From: Halisarca cf. caerulea
Taxonomy: Eukaryota > Porifera > Demospongiae > Chondrillida > Halisarcidae
Assembly (NCBI GenBank): GCA_963170055.1
Contig: CAUJGJ010000444.1
Coordinates: forward strand, 6,799,618 to 6,863,617
Reading direction: 5' to 3'
DNA length: 64,000 bases
Numbering within the stretch: the stretch's first letter is position 1; every line of letters begins with the position of its first letter. Position numbers and translations under genes: made by a program. This document shows, piece after piece, positions 1 to 11,195 of this stretch. The notes below the pieces were generated by a model. It saw nothing but the letters and a program-made list of their open reading frames with translations. It did no database searches and was not told the origin of the DNA.

Positions 1-1239
1 ACTCCTGATAAAGTTGGAATCGATGCTCAAGAAGGTTGATGAGACCCTTCTTACTAGCCAACAGAAGCTGCACCTCTACAGCTATGGGATCTGCCCACGC
101 CTTGTCTGGGATATGGCAATCACCAATCTGTCCATCTCCTGGGTGGCAAAGAACCTGGAGGCTTTGGCAAACAGGTTTCTTAAGCGCTGGGCAGGACTTG
201 CCCGAAGTGGTGGCCTCCATCTACCTTCCTTGTCTACCATCTTTAAGACCAAGTGTGGCCTTGTGGCCTCACAGATGAGCTCACGGGACTCCACTGTGCA
301 TCTCATCGCAAGCAGGAAAACAACTGCAGAAAGATCAGCCAAGAGAGTCACTTTCAATCCCTACCAGGAGGTTGTTGAAGTGATGCAAGAGGAACCCGGA
401 GCCTCCAGACCACAGCTCACAAGAGCTGTGAAACGGAGAGTCACTATAGCTGACAACAAGGAGCGGCTGGAGAGCTGCAGGAAACTGGTGGTGCAGGGCA
501 ACCTCTCCCGCCGGTTTGATGACCGAGCCTCGAGTATCTGGTCAGAGGCTCTGTGGGACCTTCCAGAGAGGGTAATGAAGTTCACCATGAACGCAGCCCA
601 ATACACCCTCCCACACAATGCCAATCTCCACTTGTGGAGGAAGGTACCATCACCAAACTGCCCTCTTTGCTCCAGCCATCAGACCCTCCTGCATGTGCTG
701 AACAACTGCCCTATGGCCCTTCAGAACAGACGGTACAACCACAGGCACGATGCTGTTCTGGAGAAACTGCACCAGTTTGTGACAAGCCACATCACCTCTC
801 AACAGCAAGTCACGGTAGATCTCCCAGACCATTCATACAGCTTCCCCATCACCTTTGCTGCTACAGACAGCCGACCGGACATGGTCATTAGAGCCAGTCA
901 TCAATCCAACTGATCGAGCTGACCATCCCCTTTGAGACCACCATTGAAGACACGGCAAGGAGGAAGAGGGACAGGTATGAAGGTCTACTTGCTGAATGTG
1001 TCACAGCAGCCACCACCCAGCTCATCACCATTGAGGTTGGCTCCAGGGGATTCATCAACCTCGACAACCTCCAACAGCTGTACAAGGCCTTGGATCACCC
1101 ACCATCTCAAGAGTGCCGGAGACTGGAGAAGGACATGGTCAAGACAGTCCTACACCATGCACTCACACCTCATCTGGTACAAGAGGAACTGGAGGGAGCA
1201 GCCTCAAGAGTAGAGACATGGATCACAAGCCCTAGTTGA
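1..1239 (+). pseudogene. R2/NeSL-like non-LTR retrotransposon, C-terminal part (copy 1)
   Basis: The frame is open from the window edge, so the 5' part lies outside. The protein end corresponds to the region after the reverse transcriptase: a thumb-like stretch, then a CCHC knuckle (CPLC at about 659, then H and C in TLLHVLNNCP), then RRYNHRHDAV. A restriction-like endonuclease core follows, with RPDMVI near 870-885. The second half of that core (LIELTIPFE, then a basic RRKRDRYE helix) is read in a different frame from about 910 to the stop at 1237-1239, so there is a frameshift between 885 and 910. In this family the endonuclease nicks target DNA to prime reverse transcription. Family assignment rests on the order knuckle then PD-(D/E)XK core. 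The exact clade is uncertain, and the copy is inactive. Confidence 0.8.
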
Positions 1240-2060
1240 ACTATGTATATACTATTAGTCTATGTCTGCATGCCCTTGTCTATTATTACTTCTATTCTAT
1301 GACTGCATGATCTATTATCTTAGACCAGACTGGTAACTGTGTATGTTTTTTTTTGTCAAACACATTTTAGCAGGGTCTGGATTGTCGAAGACCTCACATG
1401 TACCCTTCTTTTTGCTGTTCTTTTTTGTAATAATTATGGCTCATGTGCAGTGGAAAAAAGAGAGAGGTTTATAGGGGTTCTCTTTCTATACTGTGCAGAA
1501 TCAACAATTCTTTTGGCAGTATTTGAAACCAAGTACCTATATCTTATACCTATAATTACACATGCCTCTCACTCCTGTGTTTCCTTATTGTATTCTATAT
1601 TACTGTATTTTACTCCCTCTTCTGTTTATTGTTTTTGTACCCACATGCAATTCTCCTGTATATACCTGTATTGCAAGTTTTAGCAAGACCTGTGGGAACA
1701 AGAGACAGCGGTTTAGGTTTATAGGGGTTCTCATTCTATACTGTGCAGAATCAACAATTCTTTTGGCAATATTTTAAACCAAGGACCTATTTACGTATAA
1801 TTACACATGTATTCATCCCCATGCTTCCTTATTGTATTCCATATTACTGTATTGTTGATTGTTTTGTACCCACATGCAACTCTCCTGTATATACCTGTAT
1901 TTCAAGTTTTAGCCCACACTATGCAGCATTATCGTTCTAACACTTTTGGCAATGGTTAAAACCTGTGACCACATGTTCACCACCTATTATATCTTACTCC
2001 CACTTATATGTCTGTAACTCTTAACAATAATGGTGACATTAATGAATGAATGAACAAATG
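1240..2060 (+). repeat. Repeated 3' UTR of retrotransposon copy 1
   Basis: This non-coding stretch follows the endonuclease stop. A unit of about 250 bp beginning at GTTTATAGGGGTTCTC (about 1467) recurs at about 1717, sharing TACTGTGCAGAATCAACAAT and the cytosine-rich tail TCTCCTGTATATACCTGTAT. It finishes with AATAATGGTGACAT followed by a TGAATGAA-type simple tail near 2035-2065. A related version follows copy 2 (3300-3690), which supports this being the element's own 3' UTR rather than host DNA. Short ORFs here are incidental. Confidence 0.65.
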
Positions 2061-2064
2061 AACA

Positions 2065-2937
2065 TGAATGGTGATTAAAGTCATGAAGGATGACCCTGGG
2101 GTCTCCCGCAACCAACTAATGAGGAAGGTGAAGCAGCAAGTGACCACAACCGCGGACAACAGATGACTGGAGGAAGCCATGACCCTTTTGGTTCAAGGTG
2201 ACCTTCACTGTCATTTTGACAACCAGGGATCATCCATCTGGGCACAGGCATTGTAGGAGCTTCCTGAGAGGGCAATGAAATTTGCCCTCAATGCTGCACA
2301 GAACACACTTCCACACAATGCCAACCTACACTTGTGGAGGACAGTGCCATCTGCTAACTGTACCCTCTGCTCTGATCGTCAAACCCTCTGCCATGTTATG
2401 AGCCATTGCCCTGTGGCCCTCAAGAGTAGACGGTACAATCAGCGCCATGATGCTGTTCTGGACCAGCTACACCAGTTCGTTGTCAACCATGTCAGACCCC
2501 AGCAACAAGTCATAGTGGATCTTCCCAACCATGTTTACTGCTTCCCAGCATCCTTTGCTACCACAGACAGCCGTCCAGACATGGTTGTCTGGAGCCAGGC
2601 ATGCATTCACCTGTTTGAACTGTCTATCCCTTTCTACCTATAATAATTTTATTATAATATAATAATATAATATTATATATATATATGACGCAGCAAGGAG
2701 GAAGAGGAACAAATATGAGGAACTGCTTGCCGAGTGCTCTACCAAGGGCACTGGTAAGCTTATTACCATTGAGGTGGGTTCTGGAGGTTTCTTAAGCCTA
2801 AAGAGCTTCCAAGCACTGTACAAGGCCCTCAACATGCCACCATTGAAAGAGCGCAGAAGCCTGGAAATGGAGGTGGTCAAGACTATCCTACACCACTCTC
2901 ACATCATCTGGTGTAAGCACAACTGGCGAGAGAATTG
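2065..2937 (+). pseudogene. R2/NeSL-like retrotransposon, 5'-truncated copy 2
   Basis: The segment matches copy 1 from its nucleotide 370 onward, so it is 5' truncated, as expected for target-primed insertion. The CCHC knuckle is intact (NCTLCSDRQTLCHVMSHCP, in the frame starting at 2275), and the RPDMVV endonuclease motif lies near 2575. At 2640-2690 an AT-rich run interrupts the core between the acidic strand (ELSIPF) and the basic helix (AARRKRNKYEE), and the reading frame changes across it. Upstream in-frame stops (for example at 2163) confirm decay. It lies head to tail behind copy 1 with only the simple tail between them. Confidence 0.78.
2640..2690. repeat. AT-rich microsatellite inside the endonuclease
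   Basis: A run of TAATAT and TATATATA units sits exactly between the conserved ELSIPF strand and the basic helix that is continuous in copy 1. It is either a microsatellite expansion or the scar of an inserted element. Confidence 0.6.
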
Positions 2938-2940
2938 ACA

Positions 2941-3700
2941 GACTAAGTATATTTATCCTTTGATTGCTACAGTACATCTTGCATGACTTATGATATCCAG
3001 TATGTTTGTTTTCTTTACTTAGGCCAGGCCATGAACTGTATGTGTTATTGTAGAACACTTTTAGCAGGGTCTGGATTACCTAAGATGGCTTGTTGCAAGA
3101 TAAATGGATATCAAGCCAACCTCCACACCATTGAAGTTGGCTCAAGGGGCTTTCTGCATCCTCAAAGCTTCCTTGATCTATACAAGATTGTAAAGACAGA
3201 CAGTATACCAGACAGTTTACAGCTGCAGCTGACAACCAGGCTGCCTTTTTGCCACTTTGTCTGTTTATGGTTCTACTGTTTATTGTTATCTTTGCCTGGA
3301 AAAGACCTGTTTTATACTGGTTCTCATTCAGTCTGTACTGTGCAGAATTCACAATTCTTCAGCAGTATTTGAAACTAAGGACCTGACACACAAACCACCC
3401 ACGCATCAGTTGGTGCATGTTGTAGTCAACATATCCAACGTGGGTACTTGATCACAAGTTCTTCTAGTGGTACTTTTCTTGTAGTTAGTGCCTTCATCAC
3501 AGGTAGAATTGGGAGGTACCCCATTACTCTCCTGTGTCTATCGTTCAAGTTTTAGCCCACACTATGCAGCATTATCCTTCTAATGCTTTTGGCAGTGGCT
3601 AAAACTTGTGATCACATGCTCACCACCTGTCCTGTATCTTACCCCCACATGCATTGTCTGTATCTCTTAATAATAATGGTGACATGTGTTGGAAGAGTGT
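2941..3700 (+). pseudogene. 3' UTR of copy 2 with an extra endonuclease-tail fragment (copy 3)
   Basis: Within this tail, 3117-3230 encodes a further C-terminal fragment (TIEVGSRGFLHPQSFLDLYK) matching the end of copy 1 (TIEVGSRGFINLDNLQQLYK), so it is a third, very short copy. From about 3300 the 3' UTR repeat reappears (TACTGTGCAGAATTCACAAT; AGTTTTAGCCCACACTATGC), ending at AATAATGGTGACATG near 3690, like copy 1. No intact gene is present. Confidence 0.6.
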
Positions 3701-4230
3701 AGTGTATGCGTGGTTGTAGGGTATAATTACGTATGTAATAGTATTTGATTGTTACCACAGTTATTATCTCCTGTAAGTGTAATTCTTGTTTATTACCTAG
3801 TTCCTGTTTTATCACACACGTGCAACACGCAAGCTGTGCATAGTAGTAATTTTACATAATGTACCAACCACGTGCACTACCTGACCACTTTTCCTTTGTC
3901 TTTTACTTTCATTGATGGACTCGAGTATGTACAGTGCATGGCCAGTAGTGGAATTGATTTCATTGTTTTCCAGCAAAAGATGGCTGCCAACGTTGTCGTC
4001 AAGAAGGATTGATCAATGCTGAGGAATAATTAATTTCTCTGTTTTTGTGTGGCAATTTTCTTGCAAGCTATGTTTGCTTTATTGTAGACAAACCTACTGT
4101 ATCTTTGAAATCATTGTGATACCTGCAAATGTATATATTACCTTCTGATTTTTTATCCTTCTCCTGAGCAACATTGGGGGGGCAAGGCTCCTCCAATATT
4201 ATGGTTGGGGGGGGCAATTGCTCCCTCTGA
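3701..4230. other. No gene recognised; possible element terminus at the right end
   Basis: I see no coding signal. The right end (about 4175-4256) is rich in G and C runs and finishes GTGGCGCCGCCCCTG. Its complement, CAGGGGCGGCGCCAC, resembles inverted-repeat starts of cut-and-paste elements. I could not find a matching left terminus, so this is only a candidate border. It directly abuts the RT fragment at 4250. Confidence 0.25.
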
Positions 4231-4249
4231 CCCCCCTGTGGCGCCGCCC

Positions 4250-4860
4250 CTGTGGTGAGAAGGACCCATCGTCTTCCACCAACTTCAGACCCACCTCTTG
4301 CCTTGGTAAGATATACACTTCTATCCTCAAACTGAGATGGCAAGCATTCATGATCAACAACAGCTACCTCAACACATCCATCCAGAAAGCCTTTGTTGAT
4401 GGGATCCCAGGTTGCACTGAGCACCACCTCAAATTCCTGTCCATGATTGAGGATGCCCAAAGAGAGGTAAGTTGCTGTCTGTTTGCTGGCTTGGCATAGC
4501 CAATGCTTATGGAAGTGTCCACCACAAACTCATTCGATTCTCCCTAAGCCATACCATGCAATGAACACCATACCTTCTCCCAGTCCAACCATACATGCAA
4601 CCTTCTCCAGTATATGGATGATACCTGCATCACCGGAGATGGCCCTGCTTCATGTCAGGCACTTGTGACACTGACAGGGGAGTGGCTTCAGTGGTCCAAA
4701 ACGAAGGCTAAGTCCCCAGATGTGCTAGTCTCAACAGAAGGGTGGTCCAGACCTTACTCACTAGACAGCAGAAGTTACACCAGCAATGGAATCTACCCAT
4801 GCCTCACCACCACTCCCAATCTCCTGGATTGAGAAGCATCTGGAGACATGCCTTATTGGT
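4250..4860 (+). pseudogene. R2/NeSL-like reverse transcriptase fragment (copy 4)
   Basis: The segment encodes RT fingers and palm: TNFRPTSCLGKIYTS near 4270, then IQKAFVDGIPGCTEHHLKFL (about 4380-4440), then after a frameshift a piece reading WLGIANAYGSVHHKLIR (about 4485-4530). The catalytic box LLQYMDDTCITGD lies at about 4600-4635. The order matches RT motifs 0-2 through the YxDD box. The sequence after 4740 (TLLTRQQKLH) corresponds to the first residues visible in copy 1, which links this RT to the endonuclease copies. At least two frameshifts and a missing segment make it inactive. Confidence 0.75.
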
Positions 4861-6709
4861 AAGCAGCTACAATTGTCATGGAATGCCACCACAGATCTCC
4901 CTAATAAGTGCACATTACTTTCTGTACCCAGGAGACGGAGTCAGCAATGACTAAATGCAAACAATTGCAAATGAATCGCATGCGCATGAATTACATTTGC
5001 AAACTCGTTCATATAATGTGAAGTAAATGGCATCTTCATCAGCAATATACTGCTGGTCCAGCGGAGTTGCAACCAGCATTAAGAACAGAAGGGTTCTTAA
5101 TTCACCTACAAATGTATTTTCAATGGCTTTCAAAAATGTGGAGTGAAGAGAGAGCTTCTGCTGCCAGTTCTTGAAAGTCATATTCGTGTTTACATCTGCA
5201 AGTCCTGCTTCAACAAAATAGAGAAATTGAGTAAACTGGTCAGTGAACTGAACATCCTGTATACTGAAATTACAGCCAAATTGCACTCTTAAGGTCTGAT
5301 AGATGCTGACATTGTATCGTCAAACTCATCTTTTGTTCCACCAACTACATTAAGAGTAAGTGCATGCCATCAGCTAATAATTTATTATATAAGGAAATCT
5401 GTAGGTGAATTTAGAGCAGTTTACAAGCAATATTTCGTCTTTAATTTCCCAGGTTGCTGCTCATTCCTAAAAGGAGAGAAGTATTAGACTAAGTCTAATT
5501 GTAGAAAAGCCCTGCTGATACAGTAAGTTTTATATTTATCTAAAATTTTAATATTTATTTGAATGGTCATGCAGGAAAGTTCGCACAGCTTTCGGCTTAT
5601 CTTTATTTATTGATTATTGCTTCTTAACTAAAGTTATTATGGTTATTCCCATTTGTTATATACTGAAACACTAAGTTACCATGTAATATTAATTGGAATA
5701 GTGTGATATTAATTAGAATCATGTGTTATAGATTACAGCAATGTGATAAATATCAGCAGTCAGCAGCAACAACACAACACACAGCAGTAACACTCTAAAA
5801 AGAGTTTCTAACTAAAATGACTCAGAAGATCGAAAAAGCACAAATCTTCTGTGGGTTCATTAAAGTGGTCTAAAGCAGCACATCTCGATTTGGTCCTAAA
5901 TTCACCTGTATCTGACAGTTGTGAAGGTGGTCATTTCTGGGACTTTTGGAGAGAAGTTGTATGCATGTGGAACATGTCCAAAAACCTCAAGAATCCTGCG
6001 CAGGAAGTTCACAGAAAACTTAGTCGCCCATGTTTTATAACAACATATATATAATTGCTGTATAATTGTACTGTTACCATGGTAACATATGCTATTAGGT
6101 GATATTTCAGGCCATTTTAGACCATTCATTATGGATGGACACTCAATGCATTATCAGCCATGTGTTGTTCGTTTGGCCGCCAAAATTAGAAATTATACTG
6201 TTTTGCTTGCCCCCCTCATTGAACACATCTAACACAACCTCGTGATACAACCTCTTGACAAGGGTTGCTTTGGTCCACTGAAGAGTTAGCGATAGCAGAA
6301 TCTTTCGAATCTTATCAACTTTGAAGCCATTTTGTGTTTTAATAAGCTTTGTTTAAGTATTTGTAGATTTAAAAACATAATATCAATGCTTAGCCGCAAT
6401 GTCCAAGCTACACTAGTACCGTCAAATAAGGACCAGGTGCCGCCAATTGACCTTTGCACCTCAAATACTCACTACAAAATGCCGAATCAATGTAAAAAAG
6501 TGCTGTGGCAGGTAACTGCACTCTTCTATCCAGAATATCCTAGATTACAAACGAAACGCTGTGCCACTGTCTCTGAGTCTTAGTAGTCAAGTATGCCACT
6601 TTCACCAAAGATACAACTAGGAAAGATAAGAATTTATCATCTGATGGTAAACAGCATCCAAAGAACATCTATTACCACCCTTGAAAACTGCATCATGAAA
6701 CTTGTCAAA
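4861..6709. other. No recognisable gene
   Basis: The stretch contains a 111-codon open frame on the minus strand (4951-5286) with no motif I recognise, and several 60-80 codon frames that look incidental. Base composition is AT-rich without a clear repeat. I assign no function. Confidence 0.4.
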
Positions 6710-7010
6710 CAAGCAATTCGAGTTTAAAACACTCTTGGGCCACCTATGACCCTGGAAACTCAAATCGCTTGGAAATTGTCGTTATTCACGAAACTAACGC
6801 TTCGAAGATCTCTTCAGCTTTAAAAGACTCTTCGCTGATGAAAGGAGGAGCAAACGTTCCAATTTCCTTGAATTATAGCCAAGAATTTAGTACCGCCTTA
6901 ACGTCCGCTATGTTGTTGACATATATATATATATAGACATCGTTACGGACATTACGGACACTTCTGGTGAAAGTAAAAATAATATAGGGCTGCCGGAAGG
7001 CGGCCCAAAA
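6710..7010 (+). mobile_element. Hairpin-ended element, family A, copy 1 (most diverged)
   Basis: The 5' foldback is at 6710-6771 (CAAGCAATTCGAG ... CAAATCGCTTG). The family body follows (GACTCTTCGCTGAT, the CCGCTATGTTGTTGACATAT segment, a short TATATA run). The 3' hairpin at 6987-7006 has stems GGGCTGCC and GGCGGCCC around loop GGAA, then AAAA. It carries several substitutions relative to copies 2-5, including mismatches in the arms, so it is the oldest copy here. It is non-coding and preceded by AAA like the other copies. Confidence 0.85.
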
Positions 7011-7019
7011 TGATTGAGA

Positions 7020-7300
7020 TTACCACATAATGCTACATGGGCCATTCTACATCACCCAGTGATAATCCATCTGCCCAGAAACTCCTCACTGTTGAACAAA
7101 ACCAAATTTACCTTGCTTTCCACCCTTATGAGTTCCAGAGATCCAGCCGTTCCAGAGATATCCAACATCTTGGCCGGCAAAAACTACCTTACAAACATGG
7201 GGATTAATGGTGGCATCACGAATGTATACCAGACACTGGACAAGGGGCAAAGTAAGAAGAAAGTGATTCTCTTCAAGTCCTGTCCAAATTCAGTGAAGTG
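7020..7300 (+). pseudogene. Degraded R2/NeSL-like fragment (copy 5, left part)
   Basis: The peptide LLSTLMSSRDPAV (about 7112-7150) resembles LVASQMSSRDSTV in copy 1 (about 265-300), the segment before the knuckle. Similarity is short and the rest is not recognisable. The matching right part of the same copy is probably 8700-9062, displaced by the duplicated segment between them. Confidence 0.35.
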
Positions 7301-7368
7301 ATTGGAACTGTCCACGAAACTTTGGACAAGGATCATGGACAGCCTTCCGAAAGGTATGTCCTAGGGTG

Positions 7369-7750
7369 AAGGCCTCAACATTCCATCAATTTCAACGTGA
7401 AACAAATAAAAAGCTTCATTTCATGTTTTGCCAAACTTCTGCTATCAAGAGATAAGATAACTGGTCCATTTTCTAAAAATGTCCCTCCTACAATGAATGC
7501 TCTTGTGGACAGAGATATGCTGAACAAATCAATTCAGTCCATTTTTGACAAGCAGGTATGTCCTAGGGTGAAGATGTGGTAGAACTATAGGTACATATAC
7601 ACACATGCCTATGAACACTCACACACACTAGTATGCAACACTAGTTTGATCACTTGCTGATCAGATGCTAAAGGATGATCTGCTCACATCTGCAACTGCC
7701 TTCCTTCCATCTGTGGTTACATGAGACACCCTTATCTCCAATCCTGGAAT
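7369..7750 (+). repeat. Segmental duplication, unit 1
   Basis: The segment starts AAGGCCTCAACATTCCATCA and recurs at 8338-8657 in the same orientation. Shared landmarks are GACAAGCAGGTATGTCCTAG, ACACATGCCTATGAACACTC and CTGCCTTCCTTCCATCTGTG. The second unit lacks part of the middle. It is non-coding as far as I can see. Confidence 0.75.
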
Positions 7751-8337
7751 GCCTATGAACACACACACACACTAGTTCAATCACTTGCTGATTGAACTAT
7801 GTGAACATGTGTAGCCCTTACATGTTTACTGCCTTGGATTCTAGCCTCAAGTGTAGCTTTGTGTATGATGGCAAGACCTGCAATATGATGACAACTTTAT
7901 GGACAAAGATCGTGATAGTGAACTAAGGGTATTAGTGAACAAGGGTACTATTCCATGTGAAAGAATAAAACAGACTTATTCGCACATATTACTCTGAAGT
8001 ACAAACAGAAGAAGACAAAGTGGCTGGAAAAACACCTGTAAAACAAAGGTAGTTTAACCCTCAGCGATACTTGAAGACTCCATTGTATTCATTAGCTGAT
8101 AATTGTTTATGAGTCCTAATTGGTCCATGTCAGACGTAGGACCATGCATCTGCTTTTCTGGTTGTCTTCCCAGACCATTTGGCAGCCACTATCACTATTA
8201 TCAATAATAATTATTATTATCACTTGGGTTAATCGTACATAGCCTCAATACCATTGTCACTCCATACCTGAAGAAGTAGTGGGCTGGTCTGGCTCAATGT
8301 GGAACACCTGCGATTCTGTATATGAAAACAGCAAATG
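7751..8337. other. No gene recognised
   Basis: AT-rich unique-looking sequence between the two duplicated units. It repeats a short CACACACACTAGTTCAATCA phrase but shows no coding signal. Confidence 0.4.
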
Positions 8338-8657
8338 AAGGCCTCAACATTCCATCAATTTCAACATCATATAGAAAGCTTCAAGTTTCATCCTTTGCCT
8401 AACTCCATGGTCAGAGACATGTGTGGACAGAGATATGCTAAACAAATCTATTCAGTCCATTTTTGACAAGCAGGTATGTCCTAGGCAAAACTATAGGCAT
8501 ATACACACATGCCTATGAACACTCACACACACTAGCATGCACACAATAGTTCAATCACTTGCTGATCGAATGTTGAAGGAGGATCTGCTCACATCTGGAA
8601 CTGCCTTCCTTCCATCTGTGGTTACATGAGACTCCCTCATCTCTGATCCTGGAATGT
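8338..8657 (+). repeat. Segmental duplication, unit 2
   Basis: Second copy of the segment described at 7369-7750. It keeps the same order of landmarks with small deletions, so it is a direct duplication about 970 bp downstream. Confidence 0.75.
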
Positions 8658-8699
8658 CAACAGCATGCTAGCACTGAAGAGAATTGCCCAGAATACTGT

Positions 8700-9062
8700 C
8701 ACTGAAGCTGATGATATATCCCATCTCCACCATCTTCAGTCCCTTGAAATGCCCACTTTGTTGTAAAGTTCAGTCATTGCTACATGTTCTGAACTGTAGT
8801 TTTGCACTCAGACAAAGGCGCTATGATGACAGGCACAGTACTATTCTAGCTCATGTGAAGTCAGTAGTAATTGAGTCACCGCAAGGACATCTCCCTAATT
8901 GCCGATTAGCCCAATTGCGATTACAACCAACCAGAAATTCTTGTCTCAGACTTGAAGCCTGACATTGTCCTGGTCTGTGACTTACAATACGTGCTACCTC
9001 ATTGAGCTTACTGTCTGCTTTTTGATACCATTCTGGCCAGACAGGGCAGAAGAAAGGAAACA
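8700..9062 (+). pseudogene. R2/NeSL-like knuckle and endonuclease fragment (copy 5, right part)
   Basis: KCPLCCKVQSLLHVLNCSFA followed by RQRRYDDRHSTI (frame from 8684) is the same CCHC knuckle and RRY...RH signature as copies 1 and 2. Downstream and in other frames KPDIVLVCD (about 8955) and YLIELTVCF (about 8997) are the endonuclease PD and E strands. Two or more frameshifts separate the pieces. Confidence 0.7.
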
Positions 9063-9094
9063 TTAACCTGTGCAGGATTTAGGAATTTGCACAC

Positions 9095-9295
9095 TGTACC
9101 CAGTCCAACCCACCTCTGTCTAGCTTTATGCCTGTCCAGCCCCATGTATGCCTATCCCTATGCCTGCCTATCCCTATGTCCGTCTAGCCCTATGCATGAA
9201 TGCCCCATGTATGCCTATCCCTATGTCCGTCTAGCCCTATGCTAGCCCTATGCACAAGGCTATCCCTATGCCCGTCCAGCCCTGTGTAGCAAACA
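9095..9295 (+). repeat. CTAGCCCTATG-type minisatellite, locus 1
   Basis: Imperfect short units such as TGCCTATCCCTATGTCCGTC and TAGCCCTATGCATG repeat about eight times. Related tracts occur at 26765-26835 (other strand), 29330-29540 and 35590-35690 (other strand), so this belongs to a dispersed repeat family. Confidence 0.6.
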
Positions 9296-9700
9296 ACCCT
9301 ACCTTGTTCCAATGTTTGACAATTTTTATCCCTACATCTTTTTTTCTTCCATTTTTAAATGGTTTTTATATGGTTTGAGTCTTAGCCAGCCCAGCCCAAT
9401 ACAAATTGGCTATCTTTAAAATGGTCGATTAGAGCCCGTTTTGTTGCAAATCATTAAACTTGAATTGCTTGTTGTCACATTTTGACAAATCGGTAAAAAT
9501 ACAAAGTGCTAGGTAGTCTACACAGTATGACAGCAAAGCAGGAACTTCAAGAGGAAGTTCCCTCTAAACCACTCTGACCATCTGCCTCAGCATGCTCTTA
9601 TCAAGGGGCATGTTGAGGAGTTCTTCCAGTAAAACTGCATTTCAGCCTGTCTGTCTGTCAGTCTGATTTCCGTCTTCCAAACCTCTGCCTTTCTCTTCCT
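9296..9700. other. No gene recognised
   Basis: No motif or repeat stands out. The end at about 9680-9718 is pyrimidine-rich and finishes in ATAG before GTAGG, which could be a splice acceptor for the integrase-core gene that follows. Confidence 0.35.
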
Positions 9701-10650
9701 ATGCTTCCTATACATATAGGTAGGTACACCTGGCAGACCCCTCGATTGGATGTATCAGAAGATCCTGTCCATCAACTGCTATTGTATGGCTATTTCATGG
9801 AAGAAATTGGCCAACAGCTAGGTGTAAGTGTGAGAACACTGAGGTGGCGAAACATCCCTAGGTTTTCCACAATTGGAAACTGGCATCTTCGACAAATTAT
9901 TTCCAGCATTAATCACAGGTTTCCAAATGGCTACCGATTCATTAGAGGCATGCTGAGGTCCAGTGGCATACATGTTCAACGAGATAGAGTTGAAAGCATT
10001 CTTCGTCTTGTTGACCCAATTGGTGCAAGGCGACAATTGGCAAGATGCATACATCAACGTAGATATACAGTTGCACATGCAAATGCCCTTTGGCATATTG
10101 ATGCAAATCTAAAGATGGCAAAGTGGTTTATTTTTATACTTGGTGTAATAGATGGTTACCATATCTTGAGTGCTGCTCCAACAACACCGCAAGATCACAC
10201 TTGAGAATTTTCAGAAAGGCAGTGATGCATTTCTCCCTACCCCATCGCACGAGATCATATCATGGTAGGGAGAATTTTGAGGTTGCCCGTTACATGACAG
10301 GCAGGAGGGGAAGAGGAGCTCAAAATTTTGGAAGATCCGTCAACAATCTGAGGATTGAGCGATTATGGAGAGATGTAGGGCAGCAGGTGTACCACCTTTA
10401 CGCCAATCTCTTCTGTTTTTTAGAATACAATGGTATTCTGAATGCTGATGATCCCTTCACATCATCGTGTTACATTGCACTTATATACCCCGAATTAACA
10501 AGGCATTATGTGAGTTTACAAGGACTGCAAGAAGCCAGGCACCTCTGAGGATATGGCATGCAAACATGCTGGATCAAGGATTCACTGCACAAAAATTGCG
10601 TTCAGCCCATTACACCCCTCCACTGCCATCCCCCTCACCCCATAATTCCA
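9701..10650 (+). pseudogene. Integrase-core (rve-type) protein, frameshifted
   Basis: This looks like the family of long integrase-core proteins common in fish and invertebrate genomes. A helix-turn-helix comes first (EEIGQQLGVSVRTLRWR, residues about 30-47), then the catalytic core. The first acidic residue is D in WHIDANLK (codon 10100-10102) and the last is E in NLRIERLWRDV (codon 10357-10359). The middle residue, expected in RSDxG, is Y in RSYHGRENFEVARYM (codon 10258-10260). Two frameshifts, near 10160 and 10460, split the homology over three frames; the tail IPRINKALCEF is read from about 10478. Without the middle Asp and with an interrupted frame it should not catalyse strand transfer. 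Confidence 0.7.
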
Positions 10651-10835
10651 CTATTTGGACCTAGACGTCCAATTGAGGCATTAGTTGCTGAGCTACCCCA
10701 AGCCATCAAGGATGCAATCAGAAGGGTGGGGGACCCTCACCCCATGAATCCACTATTTGGACCAAGATGTACAATTGGGGCATTAGTTTCTGAGCTACCC
10801 CTAGCCATCAAGGATGCAATCAGAAGGGTGAGGGG
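10632..10835 (+). repeat. 102-bp tandem duplication
   Basis: Two direct units, starting at 10632 and 10734, each contain CCACTATTTGGACC, then GCATTAGTT and GCCATCAAGGATGCAATCAG. In the open frame at 10558-11001 both units code for PLFGPR...IKDAIRRV, so the duplication is in frame (102 = 34 codons). It lies just downstream of the integrase-core pseudogene. Confidence 0.8.
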
Positions 10836-10882
10836 AACACGGGAAGACGGAGTAGACACATACATAGAGATTGTACGCATTT

Positions 10883-11195
10883 TAATGCAGCAGGCCACCC
10901 CACAGGAGATTCAAGTGCAGCAGGCCACCACCCCCCAGAAGGTTCAAGACAAGACTGAGGATCCAAGTGCAGCAGGCCACCTGGTTTTGCAGGAGATTTA
11001 AGTGCAGCAGGCCACCACCCCCCAGGAGGTTCAAGACAAGACTGAGGATCCAAGTGCAGCAGGCCACCTGGTTTTGCAGGAGATTTAAGTGCAGCAGACC
11101 ACCCCCCAGGAGATTCAAGACAAGACTAAGGATTCAGACTAAGTGCAGCAGGCCACCTGGTTTTACAGGAGATTCAAGTGCAGCAGGCCACCCCC
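10883..11195 (+). repeat. Minisatellite of GTGCAGCAGGCCAC units
   Basis: GTGCAGCAGGCCACC recurs about six times, alternating with CCCCCCAGGAGGTTCAAGAC and GGTTTTGCAGGAGATT blocks, giving a higher-order unit of about 87-90 bp. Short reading frames across it on both strands are artefacts of the repeat. Confidence 0.8.

Noticed and set aside
4068..4460. 130-codon minus-strand frame
   Set aside because: It overlaps the plus-strand reverse transcriptase motifs, which are clearly recognisable.
6710..7010. Family A elements as tRNA-derived SINEs
   Set aside because: I find no convincing A and B box pair; the 5' part is a long foldback instead. A retroposition route is still possible.
10820..11118. 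Two minus-strand frames with LGGGLLHLNLL repeats
   Set aside because: They are read from the GTGCAGCAGGCCAC minisatellite in two frames at once.
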